Shown here: positions 26,294-34,879 of the stretch, one piece after another
Layout: the number at the start of each line of letters is the position of its first letter
Numbering within the stretch: position 1 is the first letter of the stretch
Assembly: GCA_949293165.1 (NCBI GenBank)
Contig: CASFCW010000005.1
Coordinates: forward strand, 9,913 to 54,728
Direction of reading: 5' to 3'
Source of the DNA: an uncultured bacterium
GTDB lineage: Bacteria > Bacillota > Clostridia > Oscillospirales > Oscillospiraceae
Length of the DNA stretch: 44,816 nt
Notes under the pieces: generated by a model
Database searches by the model: none
What the model saw: the letters and a program-made list of their open reading frames with translations, nothing else
Told to the model about the DNA's origin: nothing
Position numbers and translations under genes: made by a program

Positions 26294-26309
26294 AAACGGG
26301 CAACTCCTT

Positions 26310-26328
26310 TACTTGACTTGGTCAAGTA
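26310..26328. promoter_or_regulatory. Putative MarR operator
   Basis: TACTTGAC-TTG-GTCAAGTA is a perfect 8-bp inverted repeat with a 3-base centre. Its right end overlaps the -10 hexamer of the marR promoter. The size and symmetry suit MarR dimers. Confidence 0.75.
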
Positions 26329-26353
26329 TATCAGATAGGCTTGGGAAAGTCAA
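26325..26353 (-). promoter_or_regulatory. SigA-type promoter of the marR-oxidoreductase operon
   Basis: Minus strand: TTGACT (26353-26348), a 17-base spacer, and TATACT (26330-26325), followed by the palindromic operator and the ribosome site AAGGAG. Confidence 0.8.
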
Positions 26354-26399
26354 GGCCCTTGTGTCCCGTGCCTGGACGCAGCGCGGACTGCCGCCGGGC

Positions 26400-26433
26400 A
26401 AAAAAGCGGCATGGCCGAAGCCATGCCGCTTTG
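26400..26433 (-). terminator. Rho-independent terminator after ispH-rpsA
   Basis: Minus strand: AAAGCGGCATGGC and its complement with loop TTCG, followed by TTTTTTGCC. A perfect stem at 26404-26433 lies about 30 bases after the ispH-rpsA stop. Confidence 0.9.
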
Positions 26434-26462
26434 AGTGGCGATTTTCGTTTGTCCGGAGGGGA

Positions 26463-28412
26463 TTACTCCTGCTCCTCCGCCTCGGCCTCTTCCTCGCCGC
26501 CCTCTTCCAGCAGAGCGCGGATGGACAGGGAGACCTTCTTGTTCTCCATGTCGATGTCGGTGATCTTCACGTCCACCTTATCGCCCTCGGCCAGCACGTC
26601 GCCGGGCTTCTCGATGCGGTGATCGGCGATCTGGGAGATGTGGATCAGGCCGTCCACGCCGGGAACGATCTCAGCAAAAGCGCCGAAGGTCATCAGCTTG
26701 ACAACGCGGACGTTGGCCACGTCGCCCACCTGATAGGTGCTGGTGAACACAGCCCAGGGGTCCTGGCTGTGGTCCTTCATGCCCAGGGAGATCTTCTTCT
26801 TCTCCTTGTCGGCGGCGATGACGTACACATCCACGGTGTCGCCCACCTTCACCACCTCGGAGGGGTGCTTGATGCGGCTCCAGGACAGCTCAGAGATGTG
26901 GACCATGCCGTCCACACCGCCGATGTCCACGAAGGCGCCGTAGGAGGTGAGGGACTTGACGGTACCGGTGTAGCGCTTGCCCTCCTCAATCTCGGCCCAG
27001 ACCTTCTCAGCGGCGGCGGCACGCTCGGCGCGCTGCACCTTGCTGATGGAGCCCACCACGCGGCGGCGGGCACGGTTGACCTCGGTGATGACCAGGCGCA
27101 CCTTCTCCTTGAGCAGGGCGCTCATGGGAGTCTCGCGGGGCAGGCCGGTCTGGGACGCGGGCACGAACACGCGGATGCCCTTCACGGACACCACGACGCC
27201 GCCCTTGTTGTCCTCGACCACCACGCCGTCCATGACGGTCTCGTTCTCGCGGGCGGTCTCAATCTCCTCCCAGCCCTTGTTGATGTCCAGGCGGCGCTTG
27301 GACAGCTTCACCAGGCAGTCACGGTCGCTGACCTGCATGACGATGGACTCGATCTCGTCGCCCACCTTCACCAGATCCTCCACCTTGGCGGTGGGGTCGT
27401 CGCTCAGCTCGGACAGGGCGATGTAGCCGGGGTACTTGATGCCCAGCTCCACCTGAACCTCAGTGGGGGTGATAGCCACAACGGTGCCGGTAACCTTATC
27501 TCCATTATTTAAAGTTTTGATCGACTCCTCCAGCAGCTCCTCGAAGGATTTTTCGATCTCCATGATCTCATTGCTCATTTTGTCACAAACCTCCTTAATT
27601 ATCCACCCGGGCGTAGAGGCGCCCGCAGTGATGCCGACAACATTTGCCTGGGCCAGACGGCTCAGATCCAGATCCGCCGCGCGCTCGATGAGAAAAACCT
27701 CCGGGCAGACCTCCCGGCAGATCTCGGCCAAACGCTTGGTATTGGAGCTTTTCCTGTCGCCAATAACCACCATTTTGTCGCACTGGGCGGCAAGCCGGTG
27801 GGCCTCCTCCTGGCGTTTCGATGTCGCTCCGCATATTGTATCAAAAAATTCCGGATTTGTACACTCTTTTTTTGCTTTTTTAACGCAGTCGTCCCAAATT
27901 TTTCTGGTGGAGGTGGTCTGGGAGACAAAAGTCAGGGGGAATGACCTGCGCTGAGGGTCCTCCGCCAGCCAGCGCTCCAAATCCTCCGCCCCGGACAGCA
28001 CCACCGGGCTGCGGCACCAGCCGGCGATGGCGGTGACCTCCGGGTGGTCCGGCGTGCCCACAATCACAGGCTGGCGCCCCTGCTCCTCCGCGCGGGCCAC
28101 GATCTGGTGGATGTGGGTCACATTGGGACAGGTGGCGTCCATCACACGGGCGCCCCGCTCCGCCAAGCTCTGAAAGGTGGCCCGGCTCTCCCCGTGGGAG
28201 CGGACAATCACGCCGCTGCCCGGGGGCACCTGCTCCACGGAGTCCACCGTGCCCACCCCCTGGCGCTCCAGGGAGTCCACCACGTCCCGGTTGTGGATGA
28301 TAGAGCCCAGCATCACCCAGCTGCCCCCCTGGGCAGCGGCCTCCTGGGCCATCTCCACCGCCCGGCGCACACCGTAGCAGAAGCCGGCGGACTTTGCCAA
28401 GACAATCTTCAT
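26463..28412 (-). CDS. ispH: Bifunctional HMBPP reductase (IspH) / ribosomal protein S1 fusion
   Basis: Residues 1-280 are IspH, the last MEP-pathway enzyme, with its three Fe-S cysteines C12 (GFCYG), C95 (DATCPN) and C194 (TICGAT). Residues ~300-635 hold four S1 RNA-binding repeats (near 303-372, 390-455, 478-547, 560-631), the latter two with VDGMVHISELS and VDGLIHISQIA. An acidic tail ends the 649-aa protein. This fusion is known in Clostridia. The start overlaps the plsC stop by 4 bases. An internal ribosome-binding site precedes ATG 279 at the domain boundary. Confidence 0.97.
   Translation of the reverse strand: MKIVLAKSAGFCYGVRRAVEMAQEAAAQGGSWVMLGSIIHNRDVVDSLERQGVGTVDSVEQVPPGSGVIVRSHGESRATFQSLAERGARVMDATCPNVTHIHQIVARAEEQGRQPVIVGTPDHPEVTAIAGWCRSPVVLSGAEDLERWLAEDPQRRSFPLTFVSQTTSTRKIWDDCVKKAKKECTNPEFFDTICGATSKRQEEAHRLAAQCDKMVVIGDRKSSNTKRLAEICREVCPEVFLIERAADLDLSRLAQANVVGITAGASTPGWIIKEVCDKMSNEIMEIEKSFEELLEESIKTLNNGDKVTGTVVAITPTEVQVELGIKYPGYIALSELSDDPTAKVEDLVKVGDEIESIVMQVSDRDCLVKLSKRRLDINKGWEEIETARENETVMDGVVVEDNKGGVVVSVKGIRVFVPASQTGLPRETPMSALLKEKVRLVITEVNRARRRVVGSISKVQRAERAAAAEKVWAEIEEGKRYTGTVKSLTSYGAFVDIGGVDGMVHISELSWSRIKHPSEVVKVGDTVDVYVIAADKEKKKISLGMKDHSQDPWAVFTSTYQVGDVANVRVVKLMTFGAFAEIVPGVDGLIHISQIADHRIEKPGDVLAEGDKVDVKITDIDMENKKVSLSIRALLEEGGEEEAEAEEQE
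27576..27596 (-). promoter_or_regulatory. Internal Shine-Dalgarno and ATG at the IspH/S1 boundary
   Basis: Minus strand: AAGGAGG (27596-27590), 11 bases, then an in-frame ATG (27578-27576) for MSNEIMEIEKSFEELL. It could yield a free 371-aa S1 protein. The bases also encode the end of IspH (IKEVCDK), so chance is possible. Confidence 0.5.
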
Positions 28413-29008
28413 GCCTTCCCCTCCCCCATCTGGTAGATCCGCTCCATCACGTCGTTGGAGATTTTCTCCAGCTCCTCGGAGGTGGCCTTCCTCCCGGCAA
28501 TCTGGGGGTGGTAGGGCTCCCCGATAATCACCCGGTTGAACCGGAACAGTTTCTTTTTCCTGGGGATGTACACCGGCACGATCACGGAGTTTGTACGGGT
28601 GGCCAGCAGGGCCGCGCCGCTTTTCGCCGTCACGTCCTCCCCCTCGTGCACCCGTGTGCCCTCAGGGAAGATCAGCAGCTTCCCGCCGTCCTTCAGCCAC
28701 TTCATGGCCGTTTTGACCGCGTGGACGTCCGCCTGGCCCCGGTCCACATAGATCACCCCCGCCCGCTCCAGCAGGGGCCCCAGGATGGGCACCCGGGACA
28801 GCTCCACCTTGGCCATGGGCCGGATCTGCCAGCGCAGGGTGCAGGCCATGCACAGCATCACCGGATCAGACAGGTTGGAGTGGTTGCCGCACATGACCAC
28901 GCCCCCCTCCGGGATATTCTCCCGGCCCACCGCCTTGGTGGGATAAAACAGGTTGAAGAAGGGCCAGACAATGGTGTACAGCAGCCGGTAGATATGTTCC
29001 ATCTTCAC
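28409..29008 (-). CDS. plsC: 1-acyl-sn-glycerol-3-phosphate acyltransferase
   Basis: Makes phosphatidic acid at the membrane. The HX4D catalytic motif is NHSNLSD (H43-D48) and the glycerophosphate-binding motif is FPEGTR. An N-terminal hydrophobic stretch (YTIVWPFFNLFY) anchors it. Length 199 aa is typical for Firmicutes. The frame opens at GTG 29008, overlapping the cmk stop; an ATG two codons in is the alternative. It lies between cmk and ispH, a conserved Clostridial order. Confidence 0.95.
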   Translation of the reverse strand: MKMEHIYRLLYTIVWPFFNLFYPTKAVGRENIPEGGVVMCGNHSNLSDPVMLCMACTLRWQIRPMAKVELSRVPILGPLLERAGVIYVDRGQADVHAVKTAMKWLKDGGKLLIFPEGTRVHEGEDVTAKSGAALLATRTNSVIVPVYIPRKKKLFRFNRVIIGEPYHPQIAGRKATSEELEKISNDVMERIYQMGEGKA

Positions 29009-29682
29009 AATGACAGCCTCTCTCTCACAATGGATTCCAAAGCGGCGAGGCTGCCCTCCAGATCCAGATTGGTGGTGTCCAGCAGCACCGCGTCCTCCGC
29101 CTGGCGGAGGGGGGCAATGGGCCTGGTCCTGTCCTGCTCGTCCCGCCGGATGATGTCGGCCAGAATCCCCTCCAGCTGGGCCTGCTGCCCCCGCTGGAGC
29201 AGCTCCGCCAGCCGGCGCTGGGCCCGGGCCTCCGGCGCGGCAGTGAGGAACACCTTCACCCCCGCCTGGGGCAGCACCACCGTGCCGATGTCCCGTCCGT
29301 CCATGACCACATTGTGCTCCCTGGCCTGGGCCCGCTGGAAGTCCAGCAAAAAGTCCCGCACCTGGGGGTGGGCGGCCACCTGGGAGGCCAGGCCGGAGAT
29401 TTCATGGGCCCGGATCTCCTGGGTCACATCCTCCCCATTGAGGTACATGTGCTGCACCCCGTCCGTGCCGTAGGCCATCCGGATATCCGTCGCCCCCAGC
29501 AGGCCGGCCACCTGGCCGGCGTCCCCAGGGTCGGCGCCGCTCCGCTTGGCCTGGAGGGCCACTGTGCGGTAGATGGCGCCTGTGTCCACGTACAGATACC
29601 CCAGCCGCTGGGCCAGGGCCCGGGCCAGGGTGCTTTTCCCGGCCCCCGCGGGGCCGTCTATGGCTACGCTGCGCTGCTGCAT
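29005..29682 (-). CDS. cmk: Cytidylate kinase
   Basis: Phosphorylates CMP and dCMP. P-loop GPAGAGKST at residues 10-18, followed by YVDTGAIYRTVAL, the CMP-binding DGRDIGTVVLP, and the lid RRDEQDRTR. At 225 aa it is full length. Confidence 0.97.
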   Translation of the reverse strand: MQQRSVAIDGPAGAGKSTLARALAQRLGYLYVDTGAIYRTVALQAKRSGADPGDAGQVAGLLGATDIRMAYGTDGVQHMYLNGEDVTQEIRAHEISGLASQVAAHPQVRDFLLDFQRAQAREHNVVMDGRDIGTVVLPQAGVKVFLTAAPEARAQRRLAELLQRGQQAQLEGILADIIRRDEQDRTRPIAPLRQAEDAVLLDTTNLDLEGSLAALESIVRERLSL

Positions 29683-29714
29683 ACTCTTTCTCGCTCCAAA
29701 CTTTTCATACGTTC

Positions 29715-30971
29715 TCAGCCCTGCCCGTCCCGCAGGGCCAGCGCCTGCTCCGCGGCGCTCTCTCCCGCCGCCCGGCCGGTGGCCCAGGCGATTTGCAGGT
29801 TGAATCCGCCGGTGTAGGCGTCCACATCCAGCACCTCCCCCGCCAGGTACAGCCCGGCGGCCTTTTTGGAGGCCATGGTCTTGGGGTCTACCTCCCCCAC
29901 CTTAACGCCGCCGGCGGTGACAATGCCCTCCGCCAGGGGCCTGGGGCCCCGGATGTGGATGGTCAGCCCCTTCAGGGTTTCCAGCAGACGGCGGCGCTCC
30001 CCCTTGGTCACGTCGTGGGCCTTCCGGTCCGGTGGGATCTGGGCAGCCTCCAGGGCCACGGGGATGAGCAGCCGGGGCACCAGGGCCCCCATGATATTCT
30101 GCATATCCTTATTTGCGTTGTCCCCCAGCTCCCGCAGCAGGCGGGCGTCCAGGGTGGTCTCGTCCAGGGCGGGCTTGAGGTCGATGACCGCCGTGTAGCG
30201 CTCCTTCTCAAAGTCCCGCAGGTGGGCGCTGGCGCTGAGCACCAGCGGGCCGGACAGGCCGAAGTGGGTGAACAGCAGCTCCCCCTGCTCCTGAAACAGC
30301 ACCTTCCCCTTCTGGTTTTTCACTTTCAGGGCCACATTTTTCAGCGCCAGCCCCTGCATCCGGGGGCAGAAGTCCCCCTCCGCCTCCAAAGGCACCAGGG
30401 ACGGCCGGATGGGCGTCACGGTATGCCCCAGGGGCCGAACCAGGTCGTAACCGTCCCCCGTGGAGCCGGTACCCGGATAGGTGGCTCCCCCGGTGGCCAG
30501 AACCACAGCCCGGCAGGGGTACTCCCCCGCCTCCCCACGGACGGAGCACACCGCCCCATCCCGGGTCTCCAGGGCCACCGCCCGATCCCGGACAATGGCC
30601 ACCTTTTCCCGGCGCAGCTGGGCCAACAGGGCGTCAATAATGTCCGCCGCCCGATCCGATTGGGGGAAAACACGGTTTCCCCGCTCCACCTTCAGCGCCA
30701 CGCCCAGGGACTGGAAAAACTCCTCCACCCAGGCAGGCGGGGTGCGGGTGACCGCCCCGTAGAGAAACCGGCTGTTCCGGGGGGTGCTGTCCAGCACCTG
30801 CTGGGGGGAACAGTGGTTGGTCACGTTGCACCGGCCCTTGCCGGTGATATACAGCTTGCGGCCCACCTTTTCATTGCGCTCCAGCAGGGTAACCTTGGCG
30901 CCCCGGCGGGCGGCGGCAATGGCGGCCATCATCCCGGCCGCTCCGCCGCCGATCACCACAACATCCGTCAT
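29715..30971 (-). CDS. NAD(P)/FAD-dependent oxidoreductase, YhiN/HI0933 family
   Basis: Flavoprotein with the FAD-binding VVIGGGAAGMMAAIAA at the N-terminus, GKGRCNVTN, the central ATGGATYPGTGSTGDGY, and a C-terminal AGEVLDVDAYTGGFNLQ. These are all hallmarks of the HI0933 family; substrate unknown. The start at 30971 has GGAGAG 6 bases upstream and overlaps the rpiR stop as ATGA (418 aa); the frame could open 15 codons earlier. It sits before cmk, as in many Clostridia. Confidence 0.94.
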   Translation of the reverse strand: MTDVVVIGGGAAGMMAAIAAARRGAKVTLLERNEKVGRKLYITGKGRCNVTNHCSPQQVLDSTPRNSRFLYGAVTRTPPAWVEEFFQSLGVALKVERGNRVFPQSDRAADIIDALLAQLRREKVAIVRDRAVALETRDGAVCSVRGEAGEYPCRAVVLATGGATYPGTGSTGDGYDLVRPLGHTVTPIRPSLVPLEAEGDFCPRMQGLALKNVALKVKNQKGKVLFQEQGELLFTHFGLSGPLVLSASAHLRDFEKERYTAVIDLKPALDETTLDARLLRELGDNANKDMQNIMGALVPRLLIPVALEAAQIPPDRKAHDVTKGERRRLLETLKGLTIHIRGPRPLAEGIVTAGGVKVGEVDPKTMASKKAAGLYLAGEVLDVDAYTGGFNLQIAWATGRAAGESAAEQALALRDGQG

Positions 30972-31840
30972 GAATTGCTCTCCGGCGCCTTTTCGTACAC
31001 GCCGTACTCCTCCCAAATCTGCTCCAGGTTCTGGAAGGTCCTGGCCAGCTCGTCATTTTTCTTCCGGCTGATGGAGACCAGCAGGGCGTTGACCAGGCTG
31101 AGGGGCGCCACCAGGGAGTCCACGAAGGAGGCCATATCGCTGCGGGCCTTCAGGGTATAGGTGGCGATGGCCGCCAGCGGCGACACCTCGCTGTCGGTAA
31201 TGGCAATGGTAGTGGCCCCCCGGTCCCGGGCAAAGCTCATGGCCTGGACCGCCCGGCTGGAATAGCGGGGGAAGCTGACCCCCAGCACCACGTCCCGATC
31301 CCCCACCCGCAGCATGCTTTCAAACACCTCGCTGGCGGTATTGGCGGAGATCATCACCACATCGTCAAAAATCAAATTGAAATAGAATCCCAGGAAGGTG
31401 GCGATGGCCGCGGAGGAACGCACGCCGATGATATAGATCCTGCGGGCGCCCACCAGAGCGTCGCTGGCCTTCTCGAAAACGTCCCGGTCAACCTCCTCCA
31501 TGGTCATGCGGATCTTCTCAATGTCCGACTGGAGCACCATGTCCAGCACATCCTGGTCGCCGATGCGGTCGTTGGTCACCTCAATGCGCTGCACGGAGGT
31601 CAGGCGGTTGCGGATCATTTTCTGCAAGGATTTCTGCATACTGGGGTAGCCGTCATAGCCCAGCTCGGCGGCAAAGCGCACCACTGTGGACTCGCTCACG
31701 TTGACACGCTTGCCCAGCTTGCTGGCGGTCATGAAGGCGGCCTTGTCATAGGATTCCAAAATATAATTGGCAATTCGCTTCTGGCCCTTGGAAAATGTAG
31801 CCATATTTTCCTGGATGATGGCCAAAATATCTCGATTCAT
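30968..31840 (-). CDS. RpiR/MurR family regulator (HTH + SIS domains)
   Basis: N-terminal helix-turn-helix (residues ~1-75; ASKLGKRVNVSESTVVRFAAEL) and a C-terminal SIS sugar-phosphate-binding domain (~125-255; RIYIIGVRSSAAIATFLG and GVSFPRYSSRAVQA). Such regulators sense sugar phosphates or amino-sugar derivatives. AGGAG is 9 bases before the ATG at 31840; the ATG three codons upstream has no spacing. It heads the operon with yhiN-type, cmk, plsC and ispH-rpsA, and could govern it or simply itself. Confidence 0.93.
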   Translation of the reverse strand: MNRDILAIIQENMATFSKGQKRIANYILESYDKAAFMTASKLGKRVNVSESTVVRFAAELGYDGYPSMQKSLQKMIRNRLTSVQRIEVTNDRIGDQDVLDMVLQSDIEKIRMTMEEVDRDVFEKASDALVGARRIYIIGVRSSAAIATFLGFYFNLIFDDVVMISANTASEVFESMLRVGDRDVVLGVSFPRYSSRAVQAMSFARDRGATTIAITDSEVSPLAAIATYTLKARSDMASFVDSLVAPLSLVNALLVSISRKKNDELARTFQNLEQIWEEYGVYEKAPESNS

Positions 31841-31893
31841 CTCTTTCATCTCCTGATGGCAGCTCCGGGGGAGCCGGATTCCTTCCGCACTCT

Positions 31894-31922
31894 ATGATAG
31901 CGGCAATTCACCGGGATTGCAA
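31894..31922 (-). promoter_or_regulatory. SigA-type promoter of the rpiR-to-ispH-rpsA operon
   Basis: Minus strand: TTGCAA (31922-31917), a 17-base spacer, and TATCAT (31899-31894), about 50 bases before the rpiR ATG. TTGCA-containing repeats lie upstream (31917-31959) and may be operator elements. Confidence 0.72.
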
Positions 31923-31976
31923 GCCCATTTTGCAAGACAAGCTGACTTTCCTGCAAATTTGCCCCCTTCCCCCGGC

Positions 31977-32687
31977 TCACTCCACCTCCAGCAGAGCCAG
32001 TTCCTCCGCTGTCAGCGGGCGCCACTGTCCCGGCCTCAGGCCCCGGTCCAGCAGGATGCCCCCCTCCCGTATGCGTTTCAGGCGGGTAACCTCCAGCCCC
32101 GCCTGATCGCACATGCGGCGGATCTGCCGGTTTTTGCCCTGACGGATCACCACCGTCAGCCGGGTGACCTCCCCCGTCGTCCGTCCCCGCTCCACCCTGG
32201 CGGGGGCCAGGGGCTCCCCATCCAGCTCCATGGGGCCGTTGAGCATGGGCAGGGCACGCTCCACATCCCCGGTGACCCACACCAGGTACTCCTTTTCCAC
32301 CTGATGGCGGGGATGGATAAGCCTGTGGGTCAGCTCCCCGTCGTCGGTGAGCAGCAGCAGCCCCTCGGAATCCAGATCCAGCCGTCCCACCGGCCACACC
32401 CGCCGGCCGCAGCCGGCGGTGAGCTGGGCCACGGTTTTGCGGCCCTTCTCGTCGGACAGGGTGGTCACATAGCCCCTGGGCTTATTGAGCATCAGGTATG
32501 TACGCGCCCCCCCTTGGCGGAGGGGGACGCCGTCCACCTCCACCCGGTCCCGCTCCGGGTCCGCCCGGTCGCCCAGGGCGGCCACGGCCCCGTTTACCGT
32601 CACCCGTCCCGCCGTAATCCACTCCTCCGCCGTCCGGCGGGAGGCCAGGCCGGCGGCGGAAATCAGTTTTTGCAGTCGCTGTTCCAT
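31977..32687 (-). CDS. RluB/RsuA-type rRNA pseudouridine synthase
   Basis: N-terminal S4 RNA-binding domain (RLQKLISAAGLASRRTAEEWI), then the synthase domain with LNKPRGYVTT, the catalytic aspartate in GRLDLDSEGLLLLT, and QGKNRQIRRM. At 236 aa it is typical of RluB, which modifies 23S rRNA near position 2605. RluB is likely from its context next to scpB and dacF, but RsuA or RluE-like function cannot be excluded. Last gene of the scpA/scpB operon; no clear terminator follows. Confidence 0.93.
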   Translation of the reverse strand: MEQRLQKLISAAGLASRRTAEEWITAGRVTVNGAVAALGDRADPERDRVEVDGVPLRQGGARTYLMLNKPRGYVTTLSDEKGRKTVAQLTAGCGRRVWPVGRLDLDSEGLLLLTDDGELTHRLIHPRHQVEKEYLVWVTGDVERALPMLNGPMELDGEPLAPARVERGRTTGEVTRLTVVIRQGKNRQIRRMCDQAGLEVTRLKRIREGGILLDRGLRPGQWRPLTAEELALLEVE

Positions 32688-32700
32688 GGCACACCTACTT

Positions 32701-33801
32701 CTATCTTCTTAACATCCAGGCGAGCAGCCGCTGGATCAGGGGCGCGTTCTCCACCGCCACCCGTTCCGCCCCCGTACAGACCATGGGGACGGAGGCCACC
32801 TCCTCCCCGTTGACCAGGCAGACGGCCTCCCCCACCTGCGCCCCAGGTTCCACCGGGGCGTTAAGGGCGGCGGCATCCGGCGCGAGGGAAACGGCAACCG
32901 TTTCCCCCTCTGCCACCGGCCACCTCACCGTCTCCCCCGCCAGGAGGGGGGCAAAGGGGGCGAGGCCGCCGGTCACCGGCAGGGTGCATAGGGCCTCCCC
33001 CGCCTGGACGGCGGTCTCCATATGGTAATTGGCAAAGCCGTAATCAAAAAGGGCCTTGTGGTCGGCCCAGTCGTTGGGGTCGTTGAGGGTGACGGCCACC
33101 AGGGTCATGCCCTCCCGCCGGGCCGCGGACACCAGGGTGCGCCCCGCCAGCTCCGTATACCCCGTTTTCATCCCCACACAGCCCTCGTACTGCCACAGGA
33201 GCTTGTTGTGGTTCTGAAATACCCGGCCCTCCATAGCGGCGGATTTGGTGGACACCATCTCCGACAGGGCCTCGTTGTCCAGGCAGGCCCGGGCCAGGCG
33301 GGCCATATCCCGGGCGGTGGAGTAGTGCCCCTCCTCGTTCAGGCCGTTGGGGTTGGCAAAGCTGCTGTCCGCCATGCCCAGCTCAGCCGCCTTGGCGTTC
33401 ATCTCCGCCACAAAGTCCTCCACCGAGCCGCCGCAGTACCGGGCCACCGCCAGGGCGGCGTCGTTGCCGGAGTGGAGCAGCAGGCCGTACAGCAGGGTCT
33501 CCAGCGAAACGGCCTCCCCAGCCCGGAGGTAGAGGGAGGAGCCCTCCGTGCGGGTATCCGCCTGCCGGATGACCACCTCCTCATCCAGGCCATGCCCGGA
33601 CTCCAGGGCCACCAGGGCGGTCATCAGCTTGGTGGTGCTGGCAATCAGCCGCCGGTCGTCGGCGTTGTGCTCATAGAGCACCCGCCCACTCTCCGCCTCC
33701 ACCAAAATGGCGGAGGCGGCGGAGGTCTCCACCCCCCAAACCGTAGTACAGAGGGACAGGGAGACCCCCACCGCCGCCGCCAGCGCCATCCATTTTTTCA
33801 T
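32701..33801 (-). CDS. dacF: D-alanyl-D-alanine carboxypeptidase (DacF-like PBP)
   Basis: Class-A low-molecular-weight penicillin-binding protein that trims peptidoglycan stem peptides. A signal peptide (residues 1-~23, ending LCTTVWG) is followed by SXXK as STTK (S55, K58), SXN as SGN, and KTG in MKTGYTE; the C-terminal ~90 residues are the PBP5-like domain. About 366 aa from the ATG at 33801 (AGGTG upstream). GTG and ATG three and two codons earlier are alternatives. DacF of Bacillus acts in forespore cortex formation; a sporulation role here is inferred from neighbouring gerW. Confidence 0.93.
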   Translation of the reverse strand: MKKWMALAAAVGVSLSLCTTVWGVETSAASAILVEAESGRVLYEHNADDRRLIASTTKLMTALVALESGHGLDEEVVIRQADTRTEGSSLYLRAGEAVSLETLLYGLLLHSGNDAALAVARYCGGSVEDFVAEMNAKAAELGMADSSFANPNGLNEEGHYSTARDMARLARACLDNEALSEMVSTKSAAMEGRVFQNHNKLLWQYEGCVGMKTGYTELAGRTLVSAARREGMTLVAVTLNDPNDWADHKALFDYGFANYHMETAVQAGEALCTLPVTGGLAPFAPLLAGETVRWPVAEGETVAVSLAPDAAALNAPVEPGAQVGEAVCLVNGEEVASVPMVCTGAERVAVENAPLIQRLLAWMLRR

Positions 33802-33870
33802 GCCCATCACCTGACTGTTTCAAGAATGGGCCTAGCATACCCCGCCTGGCGGCGGGACATGCCCGGAAAA

Positions 33871-34287
33871 TCATTCCGCCGTCTGCCCGTCCGCCTTGGC
33901 GGACTTCTTTTCCTGCTGCTTGTCCCAGAACGCCGTCACCTTGTCCACCACCTCGGGCATGACCTCCACCACCCGGTCCACCGTGGACATGGAGCCCGCG
34001 TTCACCGGCAGCAGCTTGACGCTGTCCCCCCGGACAATCAGGAAGGCCACCGGCTCCACCTTGGCGCCGGCGCCGCTGCCGCCGCCGAAGGGGTCCTCCG
34101 CCCGCTGAACCTTGGTGGCAAACTGGCTGCCGCCGCTGGCGATGCCGAAGGACAGCCGGGAGATGGGGATGAGGGTAACCTCCCCCGTCTGAATGGGCTC
34201 GCCCACAATGGTATTCGTACCCATGAGCACCCGGAGCTTCTCCGCCGCGGTGCCCAGAAGTTCATTTAAGGGATGTTGTTTTTCCAT
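33871..34287 (-). CDS. gerW: GerW family sporulation protein (YtfJ)
   Basis: A 138-aa protein with the family core GEVTLIPISRLSFGIASGGS and a Gly-rich GGGSGAGAKVEPVAFLIV. GerW/YtfJ is needed for full spore germination in Bacillus. Its ATG lies 26 bases inside the DUF2953 gene with AAGGCGG 8 bases upstream. It is translated from the same message. Confidence 0.94.
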   Translation of the reverse strand: MEKQHPLNELLGTAAEKLRVLMGTNTIVGEPIQTGEVTLIPISRLSFGIASGGSQFATKVQRAEDPFGGGSGAGAKVEPVAFLIVRGDSVKLLPVNAGSMSTVDRVVEVMPEVVDKVTAFWDKQQEKKSAKADGQTAE

Positions 34288-34879
34288 GGCTGATACCGCC
34301 TTTCTGTCGCATCAATGTATCCTGAAAGACCCGAATGGCCTTGGGACCGAACACCAGGCCCAGGCCCAGGGCCTGGACCAGAGTAAGGGTCGCCTTGATT
34401 TCGCCGGTCAGCTCCATATCCCGCCGGTCAAAATCCACCTGGACGCTGCCCTGGCCGTCCACCACCTGAAAGGCTTCCGTCAGCGGCCCCCACAGCGTCC
34501 CCATGACGGCGCAGCCCCTGCCGTACCACAGGGCGGCCTCCGCCGGGTCGCCGCCCCCCACCACAAGGGTCATGCGCAGCCGGTCCACCCGGATTTTCCT
34601 GCGGGTGCGCCCGGCGGCCTCCAGGGCGATGGGCAGCAACCCCCGGGCCAGGGCCAGCCCCTGGCCGGCGGTGATGGAGGGCCGCTTCTTCCCCCCTGGG
34701 GAGGGTCCGCCCTGCCGGGGGGGCGCCGTCCGGGCGGGCCTGGGATACAGGGAAATCTTCACCGGCCCCAGCAGAGCCTGGGCCCTGGCTTGGCCGTCGT
34801 AGGAGGCCAGCAGGCCCAGCCGGAGCTGTCCCAGCCCCAGCACCAGCGCCGCAGCCGCGGCTGCCCAAATCCAGATCAT
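34262..34879 (-). CDS. DUF2953 family membrane-anchored protein
   Basis: 205 aa: an N-terminal membrane segment (IWIWAAAAAALVLGLGQ), a Pro/Gly/Lys-rich linker, and a DUF2953 domain ending in ATLTLVQALGLGLVFGPKAIR. Function is not established; DUF2953 genes precede gerW (ytfJ) in spore formers. The start overlaps the scpB stop (ATGA), and the 3' end overlaps gerW. Confidence 0.87.
   Translation of the reverse strand: MIWIWAAAAAALVLGLGQLRLGLLASYDGQARAQALLGPVKISLYPRPARTAPPRQGGPSPGGKKRPSITAGQGLALARGLLPIALEAAGRTRRKIRVDRLRMTLVVGGGDPAEAALWYGRGCAVMGTLWGPLTEAFQVVDGQGSVQVDFDRRDMELTGEIKATLTLVQALGLGLVFGPKAIRVFQDTLMRQKGGISHGKTTSLK

Noticed and set aside
26463..28412. IspH-S1 fusion as a sequencing frameshift or misassembly
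   Set aside because: The same fusion is established in Clostridia, the frame is continuous and both halves are complete.
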